NCBI GenBank assembly: GCA_963662815.2
Contig: CAXXWA010000040.1
Coordinates: forward strand, 124,001-188,000
DNA length: 64,000 nt
Origin: JAPPHA01 sp963662815
GTDB taxonomy: Bacteria > Pseudomonadota > Alphaproteobacteria > Rhodobacterales > Rhodobacteraceae
Direction: 5' to 3'
Below are positions 43,512-52,830 of this stretch, one piece after another. The notes beneath the pieces were generated by a model. It saw only the letters and a program-made list of their open reading frames with translations, did no database searches and was not told the DNA's origin. A program made the position numbers and the translations under genes. Numbering within the stretch: position 1 is the first letter of the stretch; each line of letters begins with the position of its first letter.

Positions 43512-44183
43512 TCACACCGGTACGGAAAACCCAAGCGCGACCGCAGCCGCGTGAAGGGCGGCTCGCGGCAACAGGACCAGAAGGTCGCCGCTGTCCACAA
43601 AAAGTTCAACCTCGCGCCCGCAGGTCCTGTTTGACGTGCCAATAGTGCCGGAGGGACTCAGTTCAAGCCCGTCCAGCGGCCAGCGAAGGCCCCGGCTCCG
43701 CGCCCGCACTGCGCTGAACGGAAACAGGGAAATCCTGTCGCCCTCCCGTAGCCGCAGGGCCAGTTCGGACGGGGCGCGGAAACAGACGTCGTGTTCGCCG
43801 AGCACGATCACACGTTTCTCGCGCGTCCTTGCGACGCAGGCCAGGACCGCAAGTTCGTGGTCGATCCGGCGGCCGGTAAACCCGACGCAGACCAGGCGGG
43901 ACTCAGCGACCGCGGACAGGCATTTTTCGAAATCGGTGGAGTCCTGCGCCTCGACATGCACCAGCCTGTCCGCAAACGCGGCGCTCGCTTCCGGCGAGAT
44001 CGAATCCATGTCACCGATGACCCTGTCCGGGATCAGGCCAAGTGTCAGGGCGGAATTGGCGCCTCCGTCGGCGCAGACGAGGACCGGCGCAAGCTGCAGT
44101 GCAGCTCGAACGTCCTTCGCAGCCACGCCAGCCCCGCCGAGCAGGGTGACGCCAGGGACATCCCTTCCCGGCCGCCGCATCAT
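43512..44183 (-). CDS. Thiamine diphosphokinase
   Basis: It transfers pyrophosphate from ATP to thiamine, giving thiamine diphosphate. The 223-residue product has VLVCADGGANSAL, PDRVIGDMDSISPEA, QDSTDFEKCL and TGRRIDHELA, the conserved motifs of the family, with a C-terminal beta-domain (TSNRTCGREVELF). The start is taken at the first of two ATGs (44183, 44180). The frame is open upstream but without conservation. Confidence 0.9.
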   Translation of the reverse strand: MMRRPGRDVPGVTLLGGAGVAAKDVRAALQLAPVLVCADGGANSALTLGLIPDRVIGDMDSISPEASAAFADRLVHVEAQDSTDFEKCLSAVAESRLVCVGFTGRRIDHELAVLACVARTREKRVIVLGEHDVCFRAPSELALRLREGDRISLFPFSAVRARSRGLRWPLDGLELSPSGTIGTSNRTCGREVELFVDSGDLLVLLPRAALHAAAVALGFSVPV

Positions 44184-44334
44184 CGGGAGCGCCCTCCCCG
44201 GCGCTGGCGCGGTTGCAACAGGGAACCTCCGGCGCCATCCCCGCCCGAAGGTTTTCGCCCCCACGGGAAGGCCAGTCGGCCGCGACCCTGCGCGCGCCCG
44301 GCCGCGTGCGGGAGATCGAGAGGTTGGAACCTGC

Positions 44335-44550
44335 TCACTCGTCCGGATCCTGCCTGCCGATTCCCCGGAACACGAACCGGAGCGGCAATGCCCAGGCGAT
44401 GCCTAGGACCACGTAGGCGAGCAGTTCGAGAGCGAGCGGAAGACGGGAAACCTTGTTCATGAGGCTGACTGCGAGAACGACGTAGAGCGGAAGCCCGACG
44501 GCCAGGATGAGCAGGGACAGGCGTCGGCGCGTCTTGTAGTTCAGCTTCAT
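44335..44550 (-). CDS. DUF2842 membrane protein
   Basis: This 71-residue protein begins MKLNYKTRRRL and has two helices (SLLILAVGLPLYVVLAVSL and LELLAYVVLGIAWALPL) plus a basic end, fitting DUF2842. The ATG overlaps the purA stop (44550-44552), a pairing seen in Rhodobacterales. Function is unknown. Confidence 0.85.
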   Translation of the reverse strand: MKLNYKTRRRLSLLILAVGLPLYVVLAVSLMNKVSRLPLALELLAYVVLGIAWALPLRFVFRGIGRQDPDE

Positions 44551-45842
44551 CAATCGGTGAAGGGATCGGTCACGCGAATCATGTCGTCGCGCTCGGGAGA
44601 CGTCGAAAGCAGCGCCACCGGACAGTCGATGAGCTCCTCGATTCTTCGCACGTACTTGACTGCGGCGGGGGGAAGGTCGGCCCAGCGCCGGGCGCCGGAC
44701 GTGCTCTGCGACCAGCCCTCGAGTGTTTCGTAAACCGGTGCCACGCGCGCCTGCCGGTTCGCTGCGGCAGGCAGGAATTCCAACCGTTCTCCATCAAGTT
44801 CGTATCCGACGCAGACCTTCAGTCTTTCAAGTCCGTCGAGCACGTCCAGTTTCGTGAGCGCGATTCCGTCGACGCCGCTCGTCGTACAGGACTGCCTGAC
44901 GAGAACGGCGTCGAACCAGCCGCACCTGCGGTGGCGTCCGGTTACGGTTCCGAATTCGCGCCCGACAGACGCGAGATGACGGCCCGCGTCATCCGAAAGC
45001 TCGCACGGGAACGGCCCTCCTCCGACGCGCGTCGTGTACGCCTTGACGATTCCGAGAACGAACCCGATCGCGCCCGGCCCGAGTCCCGTACCGGTCGCCG
45101 CCGCCCCGGCGATCGTGTTGGACGAGGTGACATACGGATACGTTCCGTAGTCGACGTCGAGATGCGCCCCTTGCGCTCCTTCGAAAAGGATTCGCTCGCC
45201 GGCGCGGCGGCGCTCGTTGAGAATCCTCCAAGCGGGCGCCGCAAACGGGAGTATTTTTGGCGCGACGTCCTTAAGCGCCGAAAGGAGGGCGTCGGAGTCA
45301 ACCGGGTCGGCGCCAAGCCCGCGCCTGAGCGCGTCATGGTGCGAAAGCAGGCGGTGCAGGCGCATTTTCAGTGTGGCCTCGTCGCCGAGATCGGCGACAC
45401 GTACGCTTCTGCGCCCGACCTTGTCCTCGTAGGCCGGGCCAATGCCAAGGCCGGTCGTTCCGATACGCGCGTTCCCGGCCCCCGCCTCCCGCATCCTGTC
45501 CAGATCGCGGTGTATCGGAAGGATGAGCGGCGCGTTTTCCGCAATGACGAGGTTTTTCGGGCTGACATTCACGCCCCGGTCCACAAGGTTCCGCATTTCG
45601 TCCACGAGCGCCCACGGATCGAGGACGACTCCGTTGCCGATTACAGCGAGCTTTCCCTCCCGCAGGATACCGGATGGCAGCAGGGAAAGCTTGAAGACGC
45701 GCCCGTCGGTGACGAGGGTGTGCCCGGCGTTGTGTCCGCCCTGGAACCGGACGATCACGTCGGCGCGCGCAGAGAGCCAGTCCACGACCTTGCCCTTGCC
45801 TTCATCGCCCCATTGAGTGCCGATGACCGCCACATTCGTCAT
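44550..45842 (-). CDS. purA: Adenylosuccinate synthetase
   Basis: It makes adenylosuccinate from IMP, aspartate and GTP, the first committed step to AMP. The 430-residue product begins with AVIGTQWGDEGKGKVVD and contains GGHNAGHTL, GTTGLGIGPAYEDK, DYGTYPYVTSSNT and GRHRRCGWFDA. Length and motifs are normal. It overlaps the DUF2842 gene at its end. Confidence 0.96.
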   Translation of the reverse strand: MTNVAVIGTQWGDEGKGKVVDWLSARADVIVRFQGGHNAGHTLVTDGRVFKLSLLPSGILREGKLAVIGNGVVLDPWALVDEMRNLVDRGVNVSPKNLVIAENAPLILPIHRDLDRMREAGAGNARIGTTGLGIGPAYEDKVGRRSVRVADLGDEATLKMRLHRLLSHHDALRRGLGADPVDSDALLSALKDVAPKILPFAAPAWRILNERRRAGERILFEGAQGAHLDVDYGTYPYVTSSNTIAGAAATGTGLGPGAIGFVLGIVKAYTTRVGGGPFPCELSDDAGRHLASVGREFGTVTGRHRRCGWFDAVLVRQSCTTSGVDGIALTKLDVLDGLERLKVCVGYELDGERLEFLPAAANRQARVAPVYETLEGWSQSTSGARRWADLPPAAVKYVRRIEELIDCPVALLSTSPERDDMIRVTDPFTD

Positions 45843-46270
45843 TCAGGATTTTCCTTGTCCCGGGAGTGCCGGAGGCCGGTATACCGCAGACTTTCGACCG
45901 CCTAAACCGCGGAGGGCCAAATTCTCGGTCGCGCAGGCCGGGTAGTGCGGCATGTTCCCGCCACTCCGGAACGCATTCCGGCTGGGGCGAATTGAGGGGC
46001 CGTTCCAAGCCTGCCCTCGGGGTAAGCAGCCGGATCAATCCCCTGATCGGGGAGCAGCACGAAAATATCAACTGCCGTCGCAAGGCACTTCCGGTCCCGC
46101 GGGGGGTTCCGAAATGCCATGAATCTGGCGGATGCCGGAGTGCAGCGACTGCTGCACATGCTCCCGCAGCGCATCGGCGAGCCGTGCAGACGTTGCCACT
46201 CCGCAGCGTTACCGCCGGTCGTGACGACACGGCGGGCGATTGCGGCGTGTAACGTGGCGCGCTACAATAA
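45843..46270. other. Intergenic between purA and the higBA relic
   Basis: About 430 bases hold only short shadow frames. The purA promoter must lie at the left end, and the right end begins the second accessory stretch. Confidence 0.35.
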
Positions 46271-46545
46271 CTCATTAGGATCAGGCACAAGGCATTGCGG
46301 GCGCTGCACGAGCGGGACGACGCGGCGCGGTTGCCTTCCGGTATAGCACCACGGCTTCGGCGCATCCTGTTCCGGCTGCAAGAAGCGGCGCATCCGCGCG
46401 ATGTCAACGCGCCGGGCTTCCGGTTGCATCCCCTGAAGGGCGGCCGCACAGGCCAGTGGAGCGTTCCCATCTCGGGAAACTGGCGCGTGGTGTTCCGCTT
46501 CGAGGACGGCGAGGCATGGACATTGACCTGATCGACTACCACTGA
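46271..46545 (+). pseudogene. higB: HigB-family toxin, start lost and 3' frameshift
   Basis: The frame reads IRHKALRALHERDDAARLPS, LRRILFRLQEAAHPRDV, GFRLHPLKGGRTGQWSVPI and GNWRVVFRFEDGEAW, a HigB/RelE-type ribonuclease. A missing base near 46519 then yields TLT and a stop, while the expected end (DIDLIDYH) lies in the next frame, ending 46545. At the 5' end no usable start codon precedes the first conserved residues. A shortened product from the TTG at 46293 is conceivable but would lack the C-terminal strand. Confidence 0.8.
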
Positions 46546-46563
46546 GCGAATGGAGCACTGACC

Positions 46564-46878
46564 ATGAACGACATTGCGAGCGATCGCGTCGGCCCGATGC
46601 GGAACCCGCCGCATCTAGGCGAACTGATCCGCGAGAGCATGGACGATGTGGGTTGGAACGTGACGGAGGCCGCGGCGCGTCTCGGCTGCGAGCGCGGAAC
46701 GCCGTCGCGCCTGCTGAACGGCAAGGCAGGCGTATCGGCGAACATGGCGCTGGCGCTTGAGGATGTCGGCTGGGGAACCGCAGAACACTGGATGCGCATG
46801 CAGGCGAGCTTCGAACTTGCGCAGGCTCGCCTGAAGAGGATCGCCGCCGAACGGCGCACGGACGCGCTGTACGCATGA
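46564..46878 (+). CDS. higA: HigA-family addiction-module antitoxin
   Basis: This XRE-type antitoxin of 104 residues has HLGELIRESMDDVGWNVTEA, the helix-turn-helix AAARLGCERGTPSRLLNGKA, and ISANMALALE-type words (VSANMALALEDVGW). The start at 46564 follows the higB remnant by about 18 bases. It is intact, so the cell retains the antitoxin without its own toxin. Confidence 0.88.
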   Translation: MNDIASDRVGPMRNPPHLGELIRESMDDVGWNVTEAAARLGCERGTPSRLLNGKAGVSANMALALEDVGWGTAEHWMRMQASFELAQARLKRIAAERRTDALYA

Positions 46879-47214
46879 TCGAACCTCGCGCCGGCGCGGA
46901 TGGACGGGGTACTGCCCGAGCGACTATCCTTCATCCGCATCCGGCCAACGGTCGGTTGCCTCCCACACATTATCCGCCTTCGACGGTCGCCGCGTCGAAG
47001 CGGTCAGCGCGAAAGACGTGCGCAACCGGCATGACGACATCATGGCCATGTGTCCGGACTCGGCGCACTGGGCACTCGAGGCGATGTCTTCGATGATGAG
47101 GCACGCGGACTGCGGCATAAGGACTCTATCCCCATGCAAGGTGCTGTGGCAGTGCAAAGCTGGCTTCGAGGCGCACCACCTGACGGACGACAAGTTCGCC
47201 GCGCTCGGTCGGGC
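46879..47214. other. Stretch without a recognised gene
   Basis: A 77-residue plus-strand frame (47018-47251) and a longer minus-strand frame pass through it, with no motif in either. It is probably the lost 5' end of the ParA-like gene plus spacer. Confidence 0.35.
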
Positions 47215-47969
47215 ACTCGAGGTTGCGATCTTGAGCCTCAGGCACATCTGAGCCAAGCATACATGCGGCACGCCTATGCGCATTTTCTCGAGAGTGAAGA
47301 ACCATCTATTGTAGAAGTCTTCAACGGTTACCGTCCTCCAACTTCGAGTCGCGCATCACCCACACAGCTAAGTCCAGAAGACACCGTTCGAGAGGTTTTT
47401 GGCGACGGCACACTCTCCTACATTCCCTCGCGATTTGATTCTTCAGACAATCTTGTGCGTGCGCTCAAACCTGACCCCCGAGTGCTCGCTCGCTACATTG
47501 CGGATCACTTTGAGTCAAAAGACCTCGTTCTGATCGATAGCCCGCCGACCGACTCCGTGTTCACGAGGGCTGCATACCATGCTTCCCGATATGTCTTGGT
47601 ACCGGTGCGGCCCGAGTAATTCGCGACCGTAGGATTCCCGTTTTTAGCGAAATAGCTTGAATCATTTAGAGTGGAAAACCCGTCACACAACATTGAGGTA
47701 ATCGGCGTTTTCATAAACAATGGGTTTATGATGGAGGCAACGACAAGGGACCAGAAAAACGACGTGCAATGCCGGAGATAGTTGAAGAAGCGGAAAAGAA
47801 CGGATGGCACATATTCGGCAATCAGATTCCCCATTCACGCGGCTTCCCCAAGCTCATGCGCGGAGACAGTAGCCACGGCGGCAACTCTTCGCGCTTTAAC
47901 CTGTTTGCCGATGAATTCCTTGAACGTCTCGAACTGGAAGGAGACGAAAAATGCCAAAACGGGACTTAA
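47215..47969 (+). pseudogene. ParA-family ATPase, multiply broken
   Basis: CDLEPQAHLSQAYMRHAYAH, then VLARYIADHF, DLVLIDSPPTDSVFTRAAYH and ASRYVLVPVRPE are the core of a small ParA-type ATPase (DLEPQ corresponds to the usual D-x-D-P-Q). After PE the frame meets TAA, then TAG within FLAK*LESF, and shifts once near 47728 before YDGGNDKGPEKRRAMPEIVE and IPHSRGFPKLMRGD. The P-loop that should open the protein is missing. About 240 residues of homology remain, none translatable as one chain. Confidence 0.8.
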
Positions 47970-48495
47970 CCGAAACTTTGCAGGGACTAGTGCGTCGTCA
48001 CGGAATAAGCTCGGTATTGCATAGTCTTGCCGACATACAAGCTGTACCAGACCAAGATTCTTCTTTGGCGCGGGCGCGTACTTGCAATTCAGGGAGCAAG
48101 TCGTCAGCTATCGATTATGTAAGCAGGATGACTATGTAAGCAGGATGACACTTCCGCAAAACAAAGCCGAGATCATGATGCGTGCTGCTCGGTGTTTCGA
48201 GGACAGGGAGTTCCTGCCCAGTATTGCAGACATTCGAGAATTCTGTCGAATTCATAAAGTCGATTTGAGTAAATCGGCTTCACGCGCGAGTTCTGTTTCT
48301 CGTGTGTTCAAGTCGTTGGCTACAATGGATGCTGCCGAGACAACGAAGCTGCTTGATAAAGGCGCATTTTCTGGTCCGGCTCGTCTAGCACCGCTCGCTG
48401 ACGCAATTCGCAATCGTTCGGCTGCGCACGGCCACAGTCGTCGCGCCGGCTTCACACAGGCGGTATCCGACAAGACGATCACGAATCGGTCATAG
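47951..48495 (+). pseudogene. Conserved ParA-partner protein broken by a 17-bp duplication
   Basis: The frame starts MPKRDLTETLQGLVRRHG (ATG at 47951, overlapping the ParA end by 19 bases) and runs to SAIDYVSRMT. A 17-bp tandem duplication shifts the frame there. Removing one copy restores a continuous reading into LPQNKAEIMMRAARCFEDRE, IADIREFCRIHKVDLSKSAS and DKGAFSGPARLAPLADAIRN, about 175 residues. I recognise it as the usual neighbour of such ParA genes but know of no function. Helical, basic C-terminus. Confidence 0.7.
48116..48149. repeat. 17-bp tandem duplication inside the ParA-partner gene
   Basis: TATGTAAGCAGGATGAC occurs twice in direct succession (48116-48132 and 48133-48149). 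It is the sole lesion separating the two halves of the gene. Confidence 0.95.
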
Positions 48496-48513
48496 AATCG
48501 ATAACGCTGCCAA

Positions 48514-48542
48514 GAATGCTGCTTGCTAACGAGAGTAAAGTC
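48514..48542. repeat. 29-bp direct repeat, left copy
   Basis: Identical to 51944-51972 and directly abutting the 17-bp terminal inverted repeat. It marks the left flank of the nested element and is probably a long target duplication. Confidence 0.85.
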
Positions 48543-50185
48543 CTGACTTCGACGGTTTTTTTGCGTAACGCATTGATTTTCAATGATTCACATTTTGGAT
48601 TAGGCACTACATCCGGCGCCCGCGGGTGAGGTGTGGGTCAGGATCGAGCCGATTTCGTCTCCGCGCCATCGGTGCCCAGCCCATAGGGGCGGGCCGAGGC
48701 ATTCAGCCCGAGGGTGGCGTAGATGGCCTTGGCCTCCGCGCTCGGCCGCGAGGGAATGACATAGCGCTTGCCGGTCTCCGGATCGTGCAGCACCGAGCAC
48801 TGCCGGTCGTTGAGCGCCTCGCGAATGACCCGTGGCGACATGGGCCGCTTCTGCAACGCCACCCGACGGGCAAGATGGCGCACGCAGGCATAGGCCATGA
48901 AGGCAATGGCCAGGTGGGCACGGATGCGCCGGTCGGTCCAGTGGAACACCGGCCGCACCCGCAGGTCGTGTTTGGTGATGCGGAAACTCTCTTCAACCTG
49001 CCAGAGCTGACGGTATCGATCGAAGAGGTCCTGCACGCCGATGCCCCTGAGATTGGTGACGACACCATGCAGCCCGTCCCAATGCTCGGCGGCACGGATC
49101 TTCTCCTCGTCGACCTCGAGACTGGAATCGCCGACAACCCGGACGTAGCGGTGATAGCCGCTCGTGCCGAGCAGCTGCTTCGGCGTCGTGCTCTTGCCCA
49201 GACGCCGGATCAGCTTCGCCACCGCGCGGCGCCGGTCATGGGCGTCCTTGCGGGCCCGCTTCGCGCTCCATGACACCACCAGGCGGCGGCCGCCGTGACG
49301 GAACACGCCGACCTTGAGCTCGCTGCCGGCAACCCTGCGGTAGCGGGAGGTCCCGAGAACGCGCGCGGTCAGGGCCTGCGGCAGGTTGCGCAGCCGGGCA
49401 CCGACAATGAAGCGGCAGTCCTGCGCCTCGAGAGCGGCCAGGTTGTCCTTGCTGAACATGCCCGCATCGGCGACGATCACCGCCCGCGCCGTCTCGGGAT
49501 GCATGGTGCGCAGCGTCGGGATGAAACTGTCCCCCTCCCAGTTGTTGCCCGGGAAGACCTCGTAGCCCAGCGGCAGGCCGCCGCGTGTCACCGCCAGTGC
49601 CAGCAAGACCTGGACCTCGCCGTGCTTTCCGTCCTTGCTGTAGCCGTAGGCCCGCAACGTGTCCGCGCAGGTGGATTCGAAGAACAGCGTCGTGCAGTCG
49701 AACAGGACCAGGTCGATCGGCTCGGGAAACAGCGAACGGGTGCAGGCGCCAATCCGGTCCCGCATCCCGGCAATGGCCGCCTCGTCGAGCCGGTCCATCA
49801 TCCGGCAGACCTTCTCCAGCGGCACATGCACGCCGAAATCCCGCTCCAGGCGCCGGACACTGGCCCGCTTGCTGTCGGGATTGGCGATCCGGGCCATCAC
49901 CGTGTGATAGAGGACCCGGTTCGACATCCGCTGGCGGCCCGCGGGGAGCACCAGGTCGAGGCCGAGTTCCCGGTAGATGCGGCCATAGACCTCGTGGATC
50001 CCGGTGATGATCCGATGCTCCTCGCGCAGGCGGCTCAGATCCTCGACCGGGAGCCGTTTCCGCCTGCTGCGGCACCCGGCATCGATGGCCATCTCGGCCA
50101 CCTGTTCGGGCGGGAACAGCCCCGGGCGGCGCTTGTGCAGCATCCTGGCCTTGATGTGTTCGGCGAGTTTCCTGAGTGCGCCTCG

Positions 50186-51652
50186 TATGTTCCGAGAACC
50201 GGAAACGAACCAAGGGGTGGCTGTGGAAAATTTTGGCGCGGGTTCCTGTGGAAAACCCGCCTCTTGCCTCCCGCCGCCTCCACGGTTCATTCCTGTGTCG
50301 GGACCGCCGCCGCCAGGCCTGGCGGCGGCGGAGCGGGGCCTGGCCCCGCAGGACGGGTCGGACCGGAAGCACCATGGATCGCGCAAGCGGATCCGTGCGG
50401 AAGCGTGGTCGGCCCGCCCTCCCTTCAGCCTCCCGGGTCCTGGATGGATGCCTGGGTTCGAGAACCGGATCATCGCGAGGATAGGAGCGGGAGAGCATGA
50501 CCATCGTAGCCGCCGGCATTGACGTGAGCAAGAAGACGCTGAACATCCACCTGAACGGCAGGGATCACGCCGCCGCCAACGACACGGACGGCTTCCGCAA
50601 GGTCGCCGGCATCCTGAGGGACGGCGGGGCGGAGAGGGTCGTCATGGAGGCCACGGGGCGGATGCACCGGGCGCTCCATCAGTCGCTGCACGACCGGGGC
50701 TTCGCGGTCCTGGCGGGCAGTCCCCGCCAGTCCCGGGACTTCGCGAAGGCCGCCGGCGACATGGCGAAGACCGACAGGGTCGACGCCAGGGTGCTGGCCG
50801 CCTTCGGCGCCGCGTTCCCGGCCAGGCCGCCGACGGCGCCGGCCGAGGCGGCGATCGACCGGCTCCGCGACATGCTGGTGCTGCGGGAGAGGCTCGTCGA
50901 CCAGCGCACGCAGCTGAAGGCGGTCTTCGACGAGGTCGGCGATCCCGACCCGGACGGGCCCGTCCCGAAGGTCCTCTCGGAGATCGAGGCCGGCGTCCGC
51001 CAGTACGACCGGCGGATCGCGGAGACGGTCGCAGGCGCGGAGGAGCTTGCCGGGAGCCGCGACATCCTGATGTCGATCCCGGGCATCGGCCCCGTCACGG
51101 CGGCGGCCCTGATCGCCTGGATGGGCGAGCTCGGCGCGATCGGCAGCCGCCAGGCCGCGGCCCTGATCGGCGTCGCGCCCTTCGCCCGCGACAGCGGAAC
51201 CCTGAAGGGCGCGCGCCGCGTCGCCGGCGGACGGAGGCGGCCGAGGGACGTCCTGTACATGGCGGCGATGGCGGCCTGCCAGTTCAATCCCGACATGAAG
51301 GAGACGTACGTCCGGCTCGTCGAAAGAGACAAGCACCACAAGGTCGCCGTGACCGCGGTGATGCGGAGGCTGATCGTGACCGCGAACGCCCTGCTGCGCG
51401 ACCGGCGCATGTGGGAGGACCGGACGGCCGCGGCCGCCGGCTGACGCCCGCGCGGGCCGCGTCCCGCGGCGGTCCGCCGGGCCCGGAACGAATCAATGGA
51501 CCGGTCGCGTCCCTGCGACCGGCGGGTTCCCGCCTGCCCGGACGGTCGCCCGGATGCGGACAGGACTGTGGACAGGGTGTGGAAAACCCGGACAGGGATC
51601 CCCGGAAACCGCCGAAAAAACGCCGAATCCGGCCTTGACCCGAAACATGGAT
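50186..51652 (+). mobile_element. IS110-family element, approximate limits
   Basis: This is the DNA between the two halves of the IS1634-type transposase. The borders are inferred from where the host reading breaks (near 50185 and 51652) and are accurate to a few bases only. IS110 elements lack long inverted repeats, and I see none. The single gene lies centrally with about 300 bases of 5' and 200 bases of 3' flank, as expected for the non-coding guide-RNA region of the family. Confidence 0.7.
50497..51444 (+). CDS. IS110-family transposase
   Basis: This DEDD-type recombinase has 315 residues. It begins MTIVAAGIDVSKKTLNIHL (first Asp). VMEATGRMHRALH holds the Glu, DMAKTDRVDARVLAAF the following Asp residues, and the C-terminal transposase_20 half has SIPGIGPVTAAALIAWMGEL and GVAPFARDSGTLKG with the catalytic Ser. 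It is intact. The length is typical for the family. Confidence 0.93.
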   Translation: MTIVAAGIDVSKKTLNIHLNGRDHAAANDTDGFRKVAGILRDGGAERVVMEATGRMHRALHQSLHDRGFAVLAGSPRQSRDFAKAAGDMAKTDRVDARVLAAFGAAFPARPPTAPAEAAIDRLRDMLVLRERLVDQRTQLKAVFDEVGDPDPDGPVPKVLSEIEAGVRQYDRRIAETVAGAEELAGSRDILMSIPGIGPVTAAALIAWMGELGAIGSRQAAALIGVAPFARDSGTLKGARRVAGGRRRPRDVLYMAAMAACQFNPDMKETYVRLVERDKHHKVAVTAVMRRLIVTANALLRDRRMWEDRTAAAAG

Positions 51653-51943
51653 GCTTCCTCGTCGGCGTCCATGGCGATGCCGACATGGCGGACGATGCGT
51701 TGGCGGACCTTCCTGCCCTCGCGGAAGGACTCGACGATCTGGACCGATTTCCTTGGGGAGTTCGGGGTTGTCTTGACGCGGATGAACATGGCGGGAGGAT
51801 AGAGGACGGCGGGGCGATTGTCAATGATCCGGGGCTCCTAGGCACTACAACGGCCTTCTCGGGCGGCGACGGGAAAAAACGCGTTCATTCAACGGCTTGA
51901 AAGCCCCCGAAATCAACAATCAAACGAAAACCGTCGAAGTCAG

Positions 51944-51972
51944 GAATGCTGCTTGCTAACGAGAGTAAAGTC
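51944..51972. repeat. 29-bp direct repeat, right copy
   Basis: Exact copy of 48514-48542, directly after the right 17-bp inverted repeat. Its presence at both borders supports a single insertion event for the outer element. Confidence 0.85.
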
Positions 51973-52235
51973 GTGCACCGAACCTGCAACGCGGTCACGG
52001 TTCAGATGGCGGAGAGCAAAGAACGCGAGAACCGGTAAGCTGTCGAAAGATGGGTGAATTCGGTTCATCCTCGAATGGCTGCCGGGCTGACAGGCCAGCA
52101 TCTTGGATGTGCCGGGTGCGCGTGGCTTGGCGAGCCAGCGCAGCCGGACACCAGCGGAAACGCTTCCCGGTTGCATTTCCTCAGGAACTCGAGCCTTGAT
52201 CCCGGCAATGCCGGTGCGGAACGAAGGAGAGCTGC

Positions 52236-52694
52236 ATGCGCCAAATTCCGGCCCCGATCAATCCGGACTTCGAAACAGCCGTACGGGACAGCTTCTCGCG
52301 GCAGGGCCTGATGGCTACTTTCCGGGCACGGATTGCGCACATCGGGCCGGGTCGTGTTGCGATCGATGCGCCCGCCGCGACCGAGTTTTCGCAGCAGGAC
52401 GGATTCCCGCATGCCGGTTTCGGCTGGAGCCTCGGCGACTCAGCCGCCGGTTACGCGGCGCTGACCCTGATGGCACCGGGAGAACGCGTGCTCACCGCCG
52501 AAATGAAGACGAACCTGCTCGCGCCGGCTATCGGGGAGATGTTGATCGCGGACGGGCGCGTCCTGCGTTTCGGAAGGCGTCTCTGTACTGTGCAGGCGGA
52601 TGTTTTCGCGGTGGACGGTGCAGGGAGCACTGAACGCGTCCATGTCGCAATCATGCTCGGCACCATGGTACGAATGACGGCCGCCGATGCCTGA
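52236..52694 (+). CDS. PaaI-family thioesterase
   Basis: This hot-dog-fold acyl-CoA thioesterase has 152 residues. GFPHAGFGWSLGDSAAGYAA carries the family's H-x-G motif and the acidic residue on the long helix, followed by LTAEMKTNLLAPA and GRVLRFGRRLCTVQADV. The ATG is preceded by AAGGAG seven bases away. It stands alone between the mobile region and secG. The substrate is unknown. Confidence 0.88.
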   Translation: MRQIPAPINPDFETAVRDSFSRQGLMATFRARIAHIGPGRVAIDAPAATEFSQQDGFPHAGFGWSLGDSAAGYAALTLMAPGERVLTAEMKTNLLAPAIGEMLIADGRVLRFGRRLCTVQADVFAVDGAGSTERVHVAIMLGTMVRMTAADA

Positions 52695-52830
52695 AATCTC
52701 AGTTCCGGTGCGCCCACTCCCCCTGTGACCTGCCCCGCGACGGAAACGGCGTTCCGGCCGAATCATTCTCGACACCGGCCCGAACTTGATTTAGAAAACG
52801 CGCCTTGGATCTTGTGAAAGCCCGCGCCCA

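Larger units (their letters stand above)
48638..51789 (-). pseudogene. IS1634-family transposase, split by IS110
   Basis: The start is at 51789: MFIRVKTTPNSPRKSVQIVE, then GRKVRQRIVRHVGIAMDADE. At about 51652 the IS110 element intervenes. The protein resumes near 50185 with LRKLAEHIKARM, then LDLVLPAGRQRMSNRVLYHT, VLFDCTTLFFEST, GYEVFPGNNWEGDSF, VIVADAGMFS and QVEESFRITKHDLRVRPVFH, ending 48638. The DDE residues (DCTTL, DAGM, E in WQVEESFR) are all present, so the gene would be whole without the insertion. Confidence 0.85.
48612..51838 (-). mobile_element. IS1634-family element interrupted by IS110
   Basis: An 11-bp direct repeat TAGGCACTACA stands on both sides (48601-48611 and 51839-51849). 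The inner ends resemble each other weakly as inverted repeats (GGCGCCCGCGG against GGAGCCCCGG). The transposase reads from 51789 leftward and resumes beyond the IS110 insertion to 48638. Confidence 0.65.
48543..51943. mobile_element. Inverted-repeat element (MITE-like) enclosing an IS1634-type element
   Basis: CTGACTTCGACGGTTTT (48543-48559) and its exact complement at 51927-51943 are the ends, flanked by identical 29-bp direct repeats. Subtracting the IS1634-type insertion and one copy of its 11-bp duplication leaves only about 163 bases with no coding capacity, like a MITE. Alternatively these outer sequences belong to an IS1634-family element and the long flanking repeat is its target duplication, which that family is known to make with variable length. 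Confidence 0.65.

Noticed and set aside
49295..50500. 401-residue plus-strand frame opposite the first IS1634-type transposase
   Set aside because: Antisense shadow of a recognised transposase.
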